Assembly (NCBI GenBank): GCA_947471745.1
Contig: CANJKZ010000139.1
Location: 1,502,501 to 1,566,500 of the forward strand
Direction: 5' to 3'
Length of the DNA: 64,000 nt
Source: Closterium sp. Naga37s-1
Lineage: Eukaryota > Streptophyta > Zygnematophyceae > Desmidiales > Closteriaceae
Part shown: piece by piece, positions 39,310-48,580 of the stretch
How the letters are laid out: each line of letters opens with the position of its first letter
Position numbering within the stretch: position 1 is the stretch's first letter
Translations under genes and position numbers: made by a program
The notes under the pieces: generated by a model
Told to the model about the DNA's origin: nothing
Databases searched by the model: none
What the model saw: the letters and a program-made list of their open reading frames with translations, nothing else

Positions 39310-42300
39310 GTTTAAGTGTCATTTTTGTCATAAATGAGGCAATCCTTGTTCAACTGCAACATACGTCCTGCCAACTGGACACCACATTCATCTCTGCTTT
39401 CTGACAAAGGAAAGGCTGCCCTTGCTATCACATCCCATACCCCTCCAGGATATCAACAAGACAGTGCGCATCATGGAATATATTTTCAGAATGCTTCCCA
39501 AGTCCCTTCTCACAACCAATTCTCCGTTTCCTCTGTGCCTGACCATTCCCCTGTCACAGTTGCCAACAACCGCAATAACGCCTGCACCATCTGCCCCACA
39601 GCCGCGCTTAACCACATGCCCTTCAAGCTGCTCGAGCCCAGCACGAACCGTTACGCAAAGCTCCAGAAGGTGTACATCGACTTCCTCGGCCTCCACACAG
39701 ACAGGTGTCAATGGCGAGGAAGACACTCTTACCTTCGTGGATGCCCACTCTCGCTTTGTCTGGGTCGCCAAAGTAACACACAGGAGCAGAGTGTGTGAGG
39801 TCTTCAAAGTGTGGCAAAACAGGCAGAGAAGCAATCTGGCTGAACCCTCAAACTCTGGCAGACGGACTGCGCAGCCGAGTTCAAGAGCAATAAGTTCGAG
39901 GCCTGCATGAAGACAAAGAGGATTATTCACAAGCTTTCCCTCCCCTACGCTCAACCTCAGCAAGGCGTCCCTGAGCACACCAAGAACCCTCAAACTCTGG
40001 CAGACGGACTGCGCAGCCGAGTTCAAGAGCAATAAGTTCGAGGCCTGCATGAAGACAAAGAGGATTATTCACAAGCTTTCCCTCCCCTACGCTCAACCTC
40101 AGCAAGGCGTCCCTGAGCACACCAACCGCACACTAATGACAAAGGTTCGTGCCCTCCTCCAGCAGAGCGACGTTGATGCGAAGTATTGGCCCTATGCCAT
40201 GCATCTCGCTGTCCGTCTCCACAACCTGCACAGCACCACCGCCAACAATGATCACATGTCCCCACACCTTAAATTCACCGGCAACAAAGGTGACATCTCC
40301 ATGCTCCGCGTCTGGGGATACATGGTGCAATATCGGCCCGCTACCGCGAACACGGGGAAGTTCGAACGTCGCGCGCGTTGGGGCGTGCATCTGGGCATCA
40401 GCTTCGAGCACCACGCCTGGACCATCCTCGACCACGACAAGTCACGAGTGGTCGCGGCCCGCGACGTCATTTTCTACGAGGACCTTAACATCCTCAAATT
40501 TCTGTGCGACCGTCACACAGACTGCACCAGAGGAGAAAACAACGTGGCGAACTACGATCGCCCTCCCCGTAGCTTCGCCACTCCCGCTGACCAAGCCGAA
40601 GCCGCGATCGTGGACCAGGACCCCACGGATCCCCATCCCGGCCCCCGCCCTTGGAGCGATGAAGACGAGGACGAGGACAGCGCTCCGCTTGACTCCTCAC
40701 GCGACTCTCTCCTCAGCCCCACCCCGTCCAGCGGAAATCCCTCCGAAGACGATGTTGTGGAGGTTACCAGCGAACAGCAGCAGCACAGCCCTCTCTGGAC
40801 TGCAGCTTCTCGGCCTGAACACCGCCGTCTCTCACCCGCCGAAAGCGGGTGAACCCAAAACCCCCTGCCAGGTCCTCACTGGTCCCCACAGCAAGGAGTG
40901 GCGTGCGGCAATGGATGCCGAAGTCGCCGCGCTCGAAGCTCGCGAGACTTGGGTCCTTGCCGATGGCGCTGCCTTGAAGGGGAGGCGCGTTCTCTCGGGC
41001 AAATGGGTGTTTCACGTCAAAACCGCAGCGGACGGGACTATCAAACGATTCAAGGCTCGCTGGGTTGTCCGCGGATTCGAGCAACACTACGGCGTAGACT
41101 TCGACCAAACATTCGCTCCTGTCAGTCGACACACCTCAGTCCGCATTCTCCTCGCCATCGCAGCAGCGAAGCATCTCCCACTCCGCCAGATCGACGTAAA
41201 AAACGCTTTCCTTTACGCACCAGTCGACGCTCTCATATTCCTCGAGCAGCCTCACACATATGGCGACGGCGACAATCGCGTCTGCCAACTCAAGAAATCG
41301 CTCTACAACATCAAGCAAGCGCCGCGACTCTGGCAGCAGCACCTCCATCAAATCCTCACAGGCATCGGCTTTGTTTAGCGTCCGAATGATCCGGGCATGT
41401 ATCGCCTTCACTTCCGTGGCGACTACATCCTCCTCACGGCGTATGTGGACGACCTCCTCTTCACCAGCACAAGCAACGACCTCCTCGATCAATTCGAGCG
41501 GAACCTCAGCAACCGCGTCGAAATCACCAGCACCACCCACGTCAAGGAGTTCCTGGGACTAAACATCTCCTACGCAGCTCACGCCATTCATCTTTCCGCT
41601 GCAAAGCACGCGGACACTCTGTCAACCATATTCAACATCAAGCCGGCAAAACTCTCCACCCCTTACCGCACCCCGGCTACACCCCACAAACCCAACACCA
41701 CCCCACTCAACCCATCTGCCCATCAACTACCAGCAACAGCTCTGTTGCCTCCTCTTTGCTGCGGTAACCTGCAGGCCCGACCTATCCTACATTTCCAGCC
41801 AGCTCCCTTAGTATGCTAAGCGACCTGAAGGGGAGAATATGTTGGATTTACAGTGCGCCCTGCAGTACTTAATCTCCACGCCGCACGTCGGCCTTACCTA
41901 CTCCACTCTCACGACCCGCTCATTCAGCCTCGTTGGTTACGTGGATGCCGATCATGCCGCCGACCCTGCGAATCGACAGTCCCGAACCGGTTTCCTTTTT
42001 CTCCTCCAGCCCACCGAACCAATTTCCTGGAACTCACAGAAGCATGAAATGGTGGCACTCTCCACGTCAGCCGTTTGCGAGGGTCTCTACCTTCAAGAGC
42101 TACTTCAGGAAGCGAAAATTGCGACATCTACGAACTTCAAACTTCACTGCAACAACCAGAGCGCGATCAGGATCGCGAACAAACCTGGCTTCGTCAACCG
42201 CACCAAGCACATCGCACTCCGCTACTTCTTCGTCAAAGACGAAGTTGACAAGGGCAAAGTCATCTTGACTTACTGTCCCACCGGTGACATGGCAGCCGAC

Positions 42301-42396
42301 TATCTCACCAAGAAGTTGCCTCGTCAGCAGTACCAGCACTGCGCGAACATCTGCAGTATAACCAAGCGCGTCAATATTTCGCTCCTACATAAATGA
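39310..42396 (+). pseudogene. Decayed protease-integrase-RT-RNase H of element C
   Basis: Copia pol in pieces. Integrase: CTICPTAALNHM (zinc region), KVYIDFLGLHTD (first Asp), HTNRTLMTKVRALL (the catalytic Glu region, Glu of PEH), WGYMVQYRPATAN. RT at about 40880-41378: KEWRAAMDAEVAALE, DVKNAFLYAPVD, CQLKKSLYNIKQAP, a TAG at about 41376, then AYVDDLLFTST at 41430-41470. RNase H 41839-42396: GYVDADHAADPAN, LHCNNQSAIRIAN, DMAADYLTKKLP. Breaks: a 142-bp tandem duplication (39842-40125), frameshifts near 39700, 40840 and 41800, and a missing protease. Not functional. Confidence 0.82.
39842..40125 (+). repeat. 142-bp tandem duplication in C integrase
   Basis: Units 39842-39983 and 39984-40125 (gaaccctcaaactctggcag...). 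The length is not a multiple of three, so the duplication by itself breaks the integrase frame. Confidence 0.9.
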
Positions 42397-42403
42397 AGGG
42401 GAG

Positions 42404-42855
42404 TGTTACGATATGGAATTGTTACTCCATTCCTGTAGTAATGAAACCCTAACGCGAAGATGACTGCAACAAGGACGAAGACCGAGAGACACAGGCAGTT
42501 GTCTAGGACGGTTGAAAGCAGAAAGAATTCGAAGTGCAAGCGCGGGAAATGCATTGAAATAGTTACCGTGGCGCGTATTGTTACCGAACCACACGGTTGG
42601 CATTCCCGATGTAGACTAGCCCTAAGGGGAATGTACCCCCTCAGAGTACATGGCTAGCTAGGACCTTTCGGATTCCACTGTATTCCTATATAAACCCTTG
42701 TACCGCATTGTAATAGTCACTTCTGTCGAGATTCAAATCTCCTTCTACTGACAGAGTCCGTACCCGACCTCACTAAAGCAATCTTCCGCTGCTACACTAC
42801 TTTGCGATCAACCTGAGACGATCCTACACCCGTAATCTCATATTGTATCAGTATC
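42404..42855 (+). repeat. 3' LTR of element C
   Basis: Starts TGTTACGATATGG right after AAATGAAGGGGAG (polypurine tract). Contains a TATATAAA box at 42688-42695 and an inverted repeat ATGTAC/GTACAT at 42631-42651. The right end is uncertain (about 42842-42860). U3 words are shared with the D LTR. Confidence 0.65.
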
Positions 42856-42939
42856 AGGTAAAACAATGGATTATGGGCCCTGTGCATTTCTGAATGAATA
42901 TGATGCTAATAGAATAATTGCGGGGTCTTTTGGACAAGA

Positions 42940-43364
42940 TCAGTGTGCAATATAATACAATCCTAAAAAGGACTTAGCTAGGGATCAGCTTAGGGTTGTT
43001 CGCAGATAGTCTTGCAGCGGAAGTAGTGACCTCAGATCAGAGTGAATGTAAATGACTGAGATGATTATAGCAGATTCATATATAGGTATATATGGGAAAT
43101 ACAAAGGAATGTGAAACGACCTAGCTAGCCATGTACTCTAAGGGGTACATTCCCTTATAACAGCGAAGTTCAAACCGTGCGGCGCGGGAACCAGTTTCAA
43201 ACCTGTTCCCGCCAATTTCACTTCGAATGTTTATGCATGCATCGGTCTTGATCTGACGATTGTTGATGTCGCTTCAACTCGTCTAACTCCTCGGCTTCAT
43301 CCTCGGTAGAGTTGGCTCCTGTAGCGTACATAAATGACTTCTTATTTAATTTCATATCTCAACA
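42940..43364 (-). repeat. 3' LTR of element D
   Basis: On the minus strand TGTTGAGATATGAAATT follows GAATGAAGGGGG (polypurine tract). It shares the block GGGAATGTACCCC...GAGTACATGGCTAGCTAGG with C. The distal end is approximate. 42856-42939 is a short unassigned spacer. Confidence 0.65.
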
Positions 43365-44145
43365 CCCCCTTCATTCCTGGGCGTGTGAGAGCTGACTCGC
43401 TTGACTACTCCGGTGAGGTTGGAGCAGTGCTGGTAGTACTGACGTGGCAGTCGCTTGGTGAGGAAGTCGGCTGCCATCTCAGTGGTAGGGCAGTACGTGA
43501 GGTCAACCGTGCCCTGGTCAATTTCGTCCTTGACGAAAATGTATCGAAGCGCGATGTGCTTCGTTCGGTTCACGAAGCATGGCTTGTTCGCGATCCTGAT
43601 CGCGCTCTGGTTGTCGCAGTGAAGGCGAAATATATGCATGTTGGAATGTTTGCCTCCTGTAGGAGCTCTTGCAGATAGAGTCCTTCGTGAACTGGAGCAT
43701 TTGCAGCGATGTACTCTGCTTCGCCTGACGACAGGGCAGCCAGCTTCTGCTTCTGTGAATTCCAGGAGATTGGACCCATTGGCTCGAGGCGAAAGAAGAA
43801 CCCCGTTCTTGACCGTCGATTTGCAAGATCAGCGGCATGATCTGCGTCCACGTAACCAGTGAGTTTGAAGGATGGCGTTGTCCGCGTGGAGTACGAGAGG
43901 CCGAGGTCAGGTGTGGGGATGAAATACTGCAGGCGCGCTCCTGGTCCAGCTGGTTCTCTGTCACTGGCTTGCGTGAGTATTGTGCCAGCTGGCCGGCGAT
44001 GTACGAATATCGGGTCGGCATGTGACAGAGGCGAATAGAAGGCAGCCCATTTTCTGCTGGTAGAGGTGGAGTCGTGCGGGTGACAGAGGCTTGTTGCTCG
44101 GTTTGTGGTTGGCGCTGGGCAATCGGTAGGGAGTTGAGAGTGGTG
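43365..44145 (-). pseudogene. RNase H end of element D
   Basis: Minus-strand RNase H: GYVDADHAADLANRRSRTGF, LAALSSGEAEYIAA, LHCDNQSAIRIANK, TTEMAADFLTKRLP. Frames change within it (43352-43639, 43518-44021 and 43570-44151 overlap), so it is frameshifted. It runs up to 44145, where B interrupts it; the upstream continuation (APLSTPYR preceded by LGERIKIS) is at 51146-51210. Confidence 0.82.
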
Positions 44146-44283
44146 TGTCAAACATTATACATGTTCATATTGTGTAGGCTATAGTGGGTTTAGCCTTAGG
44201 GGGTACAACATTGCTAGGGTTTCCTACTTGTATCACCCTGCTGCCTAGTTTCACACATTCTCGTTCAGTTCTACATTCCAACA
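44146..44283 (+). repeat. 5' LTR of B
   Basis: TGTCAAACATTATACATG...CTACATTCCAACA, identical to 51003-51140. Confidence 0.95.
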
Positions 44284-44313
44284 TGGTATCACGAGCCTAG
44301 GTTGCTACCTAGG
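44284..44313 (+). promoter_or_regulatory. Primer-binding site and hairpin of B
   Basis: TGGTATCACGAGC at 44284-44296 (initiator-Met-like), overlapping by one base a hairpin CCTAGGT-TGCT-ACCTAGG at 44296-44313. F has the same arms with loop CGTA. Confidence 0.8.
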
Positions 44314-44339
44314 ACCGCTTTCTCCTACGGGCCCACTAT

Positions 44340-45098
44340 TCCGCTAGAAGCGCCCTCGTGCGCCCTACCTTACGTGCGCCCTCGTGCGCCTTTCTATACT
44401 CGTGCGCCCTCGTGCGCCCTCGTGCGCCCTACCTTACGTGCGCCCTCGTGCGCCCCCGTGCGACCCGCCCTTCGGTCTGCCCGCGTGCCGTCCTGCAGCC
44501 CTCGCGCTGCCTCCTGCAAGCTAGTACGGCCCTCGAGCCGCCCCTGCAGGTCCGTCAGGCCCCCGAGCCGCCTCTGCAGACCCGTCAGGCCCCCCCGAGC
44601 CGCCTCTGCAGGCCCGTCAGGCCCGAGAGCCGCCCCTGCAGCCAGCGCGCTGCCCTGCCGAGCCGCGTGTCGCCCGTGGGCGCTGCCTCTGCCCCGTCGC
44701 GCTGCCCTGGGGAGCCGCGCGCGACCCCCGCTGTCCCGTCGTGTCACCCTGGGGAGCCGCGCTCGGCCCCCGCTGCCCCGTCGCGACGCCCTGGGGAGCC
44801 GCGCTCGGCCCCCCGCTGCCCTGTCGCGACGTCCTGGGGAGCCGCGCTCGGCCCCCGCTGACCCGTCGCGACGCCCTAGGGAGCCGCGCGCGACCCCCCG
44901 CTGCCCCGTCGCGACGCCCTGGGGAGCCGCGCGCGGCCCCCCCCCCCCCCCCCCCCCCCCCCGCTGCCCCGTCGCGACGCCCTGGGGAGCCGCGCGCCGC
45001 CCCCCCCCCCCTCGCTGCTGCCCGAGCCACCCTGCAGCCCGCGAGCCGCCTCTGCAGCGCCGAGTGCGCTCTGCCAAACCCTAAAATAAATAATTAAT
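44340..45098 (+). repeat. Leader repeats of B
   Basis: First 'gcgccctcgtgcgccctaccttac' repeats, then units of about 41 bp built on 'ccctggggagccgcg...ccgctgccccgtcgcgacg' (about 44711-44990), with a run of about 26 C at 44937-44962. It ends 'ccaaaccctaaaataaataatt' before the A-tract. No credible gene; Arg/Pro/Ala frames on both strands are composition artefacts. Confidence 0.8.
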
Positions 45099-45122
45099 TA
45101 AAAAAAAAAAAAAAAAAAAAAA
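45099..45122 (+). other. Poly(A) tract in the B leader
   Basis: About 24 A directly downstream of AAACCCTAAAATAAATAATTAATT, which holds an AATAAA-type signal. It lies between the leader repeats and the coding part, where the Gag domain is missing. E has the same arrangement. Confidence 0.8.
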
Positions 45123-45415
45123 GGAGCAGCTGCCCCTGGCCCCTGGAGCAGCCGCCCCTGGAGCAGCTGCCCCTGCAGCAGCCGCCCCTGCAGCAGCCGC
45201 CCCTGGACCTCTGCAGCCGCCCCTGGCCCCTGGAGCAGCCGCCCCTGCAGCTGCCGCGGAGCCCTCGCCCTGCAGTGGTAGCGGCCTCGCCGTTACCACC
45301 GTCGTACGCCTGCCCTTCTCGCCACTGGTGAGCACTGCCCTGCCCGTATTGCTGTTACTGCTGCTCCTGCTGCTACTGCTCTTTCTACTTCTACTGCTGC
45401 TCCTGGCGTGGCCAG

Positions 45416-48400
45416 ATGCAGCTCCAGCGCCGTCCGCGTGAGTCCCTCACGCCCCAACAGCTTCGTGAGTGGTATGCTGGTTGGGGTTGTAGGGGTGGCC
45501 GCGCTGCTGCTACTACTACTGCTGCTACTACTGCTACTGCTGCTCCTGGCGGTGGCCAGATGCAGCTCCCGCGACGTCTGAGTGAGTCCCTCACGCCCCA
45601 GCAGCTTCGTGAGTGGTACGCTCAGCGTGGAGGGTCACGGGGTACTGCTCGCTGCCCGTACGTCATTCGCACTGGTGCTCGGACTGGTCAGCCTTGCGGG
45701 ACGTTTGGTCACACAGAGTCCCGCTGCTTCGCCCGTCTGAGCGACGCCTGGCGTACAGAGTTTGGCGACGCGGCTGAGCTCCCCGACTGGGTGGAGCTGC
45801 TTAGGCAGAGGGTAGATATCTATGCTCTTGACTATGATGCTATCCTCACTGCCATGTATGCATTTCCTACTAGTGCTGAGAGTGCCTGTCACCTGTGTGT
45901 GCCGCCTGACCCCGGTATCCAGTCTGCTGCTCTAGGTACTGGTGAGGCTGCTGCACTAGGTGCTCGTGTGTCTGTTGCCCCAGGTGCTGGTGAGGCTGCT
46001 GCTCTAGGTACTCGTGAGTCTGCGCCCTCTGGTACTGCGTCTACTGAGGCACTGCACACCTTCACACTGGACTCAGGCGCTTCCCGCTGTTTCTTTCGTG
46101 ACCGCACTGCCCTTGAGCAGCTTGCTCGGCCGGTTGCAGTCTCCCTCGCTGACCCCTTTGGGGGTCCGGTCATTGCGACCTCCTCTACTGTTCTCCCTTG
46201 TCCTGCGGTCCCGTCGGGCACTCTGTCGGGTCTCTACCTCCCCTCGTTCTCTACGAACTTGGTGGCGGGTAGTGCGCTCCAGGACGGGGGTGTCCACCAG
46301 TTTACCCCTGCCTACGAGCGTGTGACACACTGCACGTGCGCTCGGACGGGCCGCCACCTGGCTACCTTCACTCGGCAGCCGGGGTCGGACCTGTACACAC
46401 TGACCACTGAGTCCCCACAGGTAGCTGCGTCTGCGTCTGCGTCAGGTCAGCTGTCTGCCCCCTGCTCGTGTCGCTCTCTGGCACACGAGACTGTCCTCTG
46501 GCACCACCGTCTTGGTCACCCGTCAGTGCAGCGCCTTCGTGCCATGCACAACCAGTACCTTGTCTCTGGTCTTCCCAGGGTTCTCCCTCCACTCCCACCC
46601 TCGCCTGCTCCTCCCTGCCTTCCCTGTGTCGAGGGGCGGCAGCGCGCCGCTCCTCACTCCTCCTCGTTTCCCCCGACGACTGCTCCCTTGCAGACGCTCC
46701 ACATGGACGTGTGGGGCCCAGCCCGCGTCCGTGGACAGGGTCAGGAGAGGTACTTCCTGATCGTTGTTGACGACTACTCGCGCTACACCACGGTCTTCCC
46801 CTTGCGCACCAAGGGTGAGGTCCCTGATGTTTTGATCCCTTGGATCCGCGCTTCTCGTCTCCAGCTCAGTGAGCGGTTCCACTCGGACTTTCCTGTCCTG
46901 CGTCTGCACACTGACAGAGGTGGTGAGTTCTCCTCTGACCTCTTGGCAGCCTACTGTGCGGAGCACGGCATCCGCCAGTCGTTCACGCTTCCGGCCTCTC
47001 CACAGCAGAATGGGGTTGCTGAGCGCCGCATTGGTTTGGTCATGGAGGTCGCTCGTACCTCCTTGATCCATGCGGCTGCCCCCCACTTTCTGTGGCCGTT
47101 TGCGGTCCGATACGCTGCGCATCAGCTCAACCTCTGGCCCCGTGTCTCCGTTCCGGAGACTTCACCGACACTGCGTTGGACGGGAGAGGTTGGCGATGCG
47201 TCGCGTTTTCGGGTCTGGGGATCTCGAGCTTTTGTTCGCGATACGTTCGCGGACAAGCTCTCCTCCCGCGCTGTTCCCTGTGTCTTCCTTGGCTTTGTCC
47301 CGGACGCGTCTGGTTGGCAGTTTTACCACGCCACCTCGCGCCGTGTCCTGCCCTCTCAGGACGTCACTTTTGACGAGTCCGTGCCCTACTACCGCCTCTT
47401 CCCCTACCGCACTGCCCCGCTCCCCCCCCCGCCTCTCTTCCTCGCGCCAGGTGCTGCTGTGGTAGACCCCCTCCCCCCTCAGGGTGCCGCTCCCTCAGGT
47501 GTGTCCCAGGTAGACCCGGTTGAGCCTGTCGAGGTAGCTGTCGACTCTCGTCCTGCCAGGGGTGCTGAGCCTGAGCGTGCGGAGCCTGGGGTTGCGGAGT
47601 CTGGGGGTGCTGAGCCTGGGGGTGCGGGGTCTAGGGGTGCGGAGCCTGCGGGTGCTGAGTCTGGGGGTGCGGAGCCTGCGGGTGCTGAGTCTGGAGGTGC
47701 TGAGCCTGGGGGTGCTGAGCCTGGGAGTGCTACGTCTGAGAGTACTGAGCCTGAGCGTGCTGCACCTGGGGGAGGCCTCTCCTTGCAGCAGCTGCGTGAG
47801 TGGTACTTACAGTACTGCAGCCTCAGAAGAGGTGCTTCTGGAGCTCGGAGTGGTGCCGGAGCTGGTGCTAGTGCTTCCCCTCCTAGGCGGGAGCTGCCCT
47901 CTCCCCAGCAGCTCCGAGAGTGGTACGCTAGGCGCTGCAGTCTCCGGAGTGGCGCTCCCGGTGTCGTGGACTCTGGAGCTTCTGGAGTTACTGGAGGTGC
48001 TGCTGCTGCTGGCGGTGCGGCTGGCACTGCTGGAGGTGCTGCTGGTGCTGCTGGAGCTGCTGGAGGTACTGCTGCTGCTGGAGGTGCTGCTGGCGCTGCT
48101 GGAGGTACTACTGGTTCTGGTGCTGCTGGAGCTGCTGGAGGTGCTGCTGCTGCTGGCGGTGCGGCTGGCGCTGCTGGAGGTGCTGCTGGTGCTGCTGGCG
48201 CTGCTGGAGGTGCTACTGGTGCTGGAGCTACTGGAGCTGCTGGTGGTACTGCTGCTGCTGGCGGTGCTGCTGGCGCTGCTGGAGGTGCTGCTGGTACTGG
48301 TGCTGCTGGAGCTGCTGGAGGTGCTGCTGCTGCTGGTGGTGCTGCTGGCACTGCTGGAGGTGCTGCTGGTACTGGAGCTGCTGGGGACCCTGCTGCTGCT

Positions 48401-48580
48401 GGCGGTGCTGCTGGAGCTGCTGGGACTGGCCCTGCTGAGGGGGTTGGAGCTGGAGGTGCTGAGCGGCCACGGCCGTACTACGTTCCGCTCCTTCAGCAGG
48501 TTCTTGGCCTTCCGCCCTCTCCTGGTCCTACTCCTCCCCTACTGAGTCCACCGCTTGTCCAGTCGCAGTCACAGTTATAG
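45416..48580 (+). CDS. Protease-integrase polyprotein of B (Gag capsid domain absent)
   Basis: 1054 codons, ATG 45416. Two LREWY modules (about 45450 and 45610), a zinc motif C-x13-C-x4-H-x4-C (CPYVIR...QPCGTFGHTESRC), protease FTLDSGASRCFF with intact DSG, pre-integrase LWHHRLGHPS...CLPCVEGRQRAAP, integrase with D (LHMDVWGP), D (LHTDRGGEF) and E (GVAERRIG), CVFLGFVPDASGW, SQDVTFDES, then a linker with two more LREWY modules (about 47790 and 47910) and about 160 residues of Gly/Ala repeat (47980-48440). Ends at TAG 48578-48580. In F the same protein starts with a 220-residue capsid domain that B lacks. Confidence 0.92.
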   Translation: MQLQRRPRESLTPQQLREWYAGWGCRGGRAAATTTAATTATAAPGGGQMQLPRRLSESLTPQQLREWYAQRGGSRGTARCPYVIRTGARTGQPCGTFGHTESRCFARLSDAWRTEFGDAAELPDWVELLRQRVDIYALDYDAILTAMYAFPTSAESACHLCVPPDPGIQSAALGTGEAAALGARVSVAPGAGEAAALGTRESAPSGTASTEALHTFTLDSGASRCFFRDRTALEQLARPVAVSLADPFGGPVIATSSTVLPCPAVPSGTLSGLYLPSFSTNLVAGSALQDGGVHQFTPAYERVTHCTCARTGRHLATFTRQPGSDLYTLTTESPQVAASASASGQLSAPCSCRSLAHETVLWHHRLGHPSVQRLRAMHNQYLVSGLPRVLPPLPPSPAPPCLPCVEGRQRAAPHSSSFPPTTAPLQTLHMDVWGPARVRGQGQERYFLIVVDDYSRYTTVFPLRTKGEVPDVLIPWIRASRLQLSERFHSDFPVLRLHTDRGGEFSSDLLAAYCAEHGIRQSFTLPASPQQNGVAERRIGLVMEVARTSLIHAAAPHFLWPFAVRYAAHQLNLWPRVSVPETSPTLRWTGEVGDASRFRVWGSRAFVRDTFADKLSSRAVPCVFLGFVPDASGWQFYHATSRRVLPSQDVTFDESVPYYRLFPYRTAPLPPPPLFLAPGAAVVDPLPPQGAAPSGVSQVDPVEPVEVAVDSRPARGAEPERAEPGVAESGGAEPGGAGSRGAEPAGAESGGAEPAGAESGGAEPGGAEPGSATSESTEPERAAPGGGLSLQQLREWYLQYCSLRRGASGARSGAGAGASASPPRRELPSPQQLREWYARRCSLRSGAPGVVDSGASGVTGGAAAAGGAAGTAGGAAGAAGAAGGTAAAGGAAGAAGGTTGSGAAGAAGGAAAAGGAAGAAGGAAGAAGAAGGATGAGATGAAGGTAAAGGAAGAAGGAAGTGAAGAAGGAAAAGGAAGTAGGAAGTGAAGDPAAAGGAAGAAGTGPAEGVGAGGAERPRPYYVPLLQQVLGLPPSPGPTPPLLSPPLVQSQSQL
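47980..48440 (+). repeat. Gly/Ala-coding triplet repeat in the B linker
   Basis: Imperfect ctg/gag/gtg/ggt triplets giving GGAAGAAGGAA-type sequence. The other frames read poly-Leu/Val, which produces long false ORFs. The same tract is in F (31930-32230) and, much longer, in E (60235-61385). Confidence 0.9.

Noticed and set aside
44302..45084. A 260-codon Arg/Pro/Ala frame in the B leader as a new gag-like gene
   Set aside because: It follows tandem repeats and a C run, is open in several frames on both strands, and shows no capsid or zinc motif.
48578..48580. UAG reassigned to one fixed amino acid in this genome
   Set aside because: The TAG positions align with Trp, Lys, Glu, Gln and Tyr in sister elements, so a single reassignment does not fit; readthrough or tolerance remains open.
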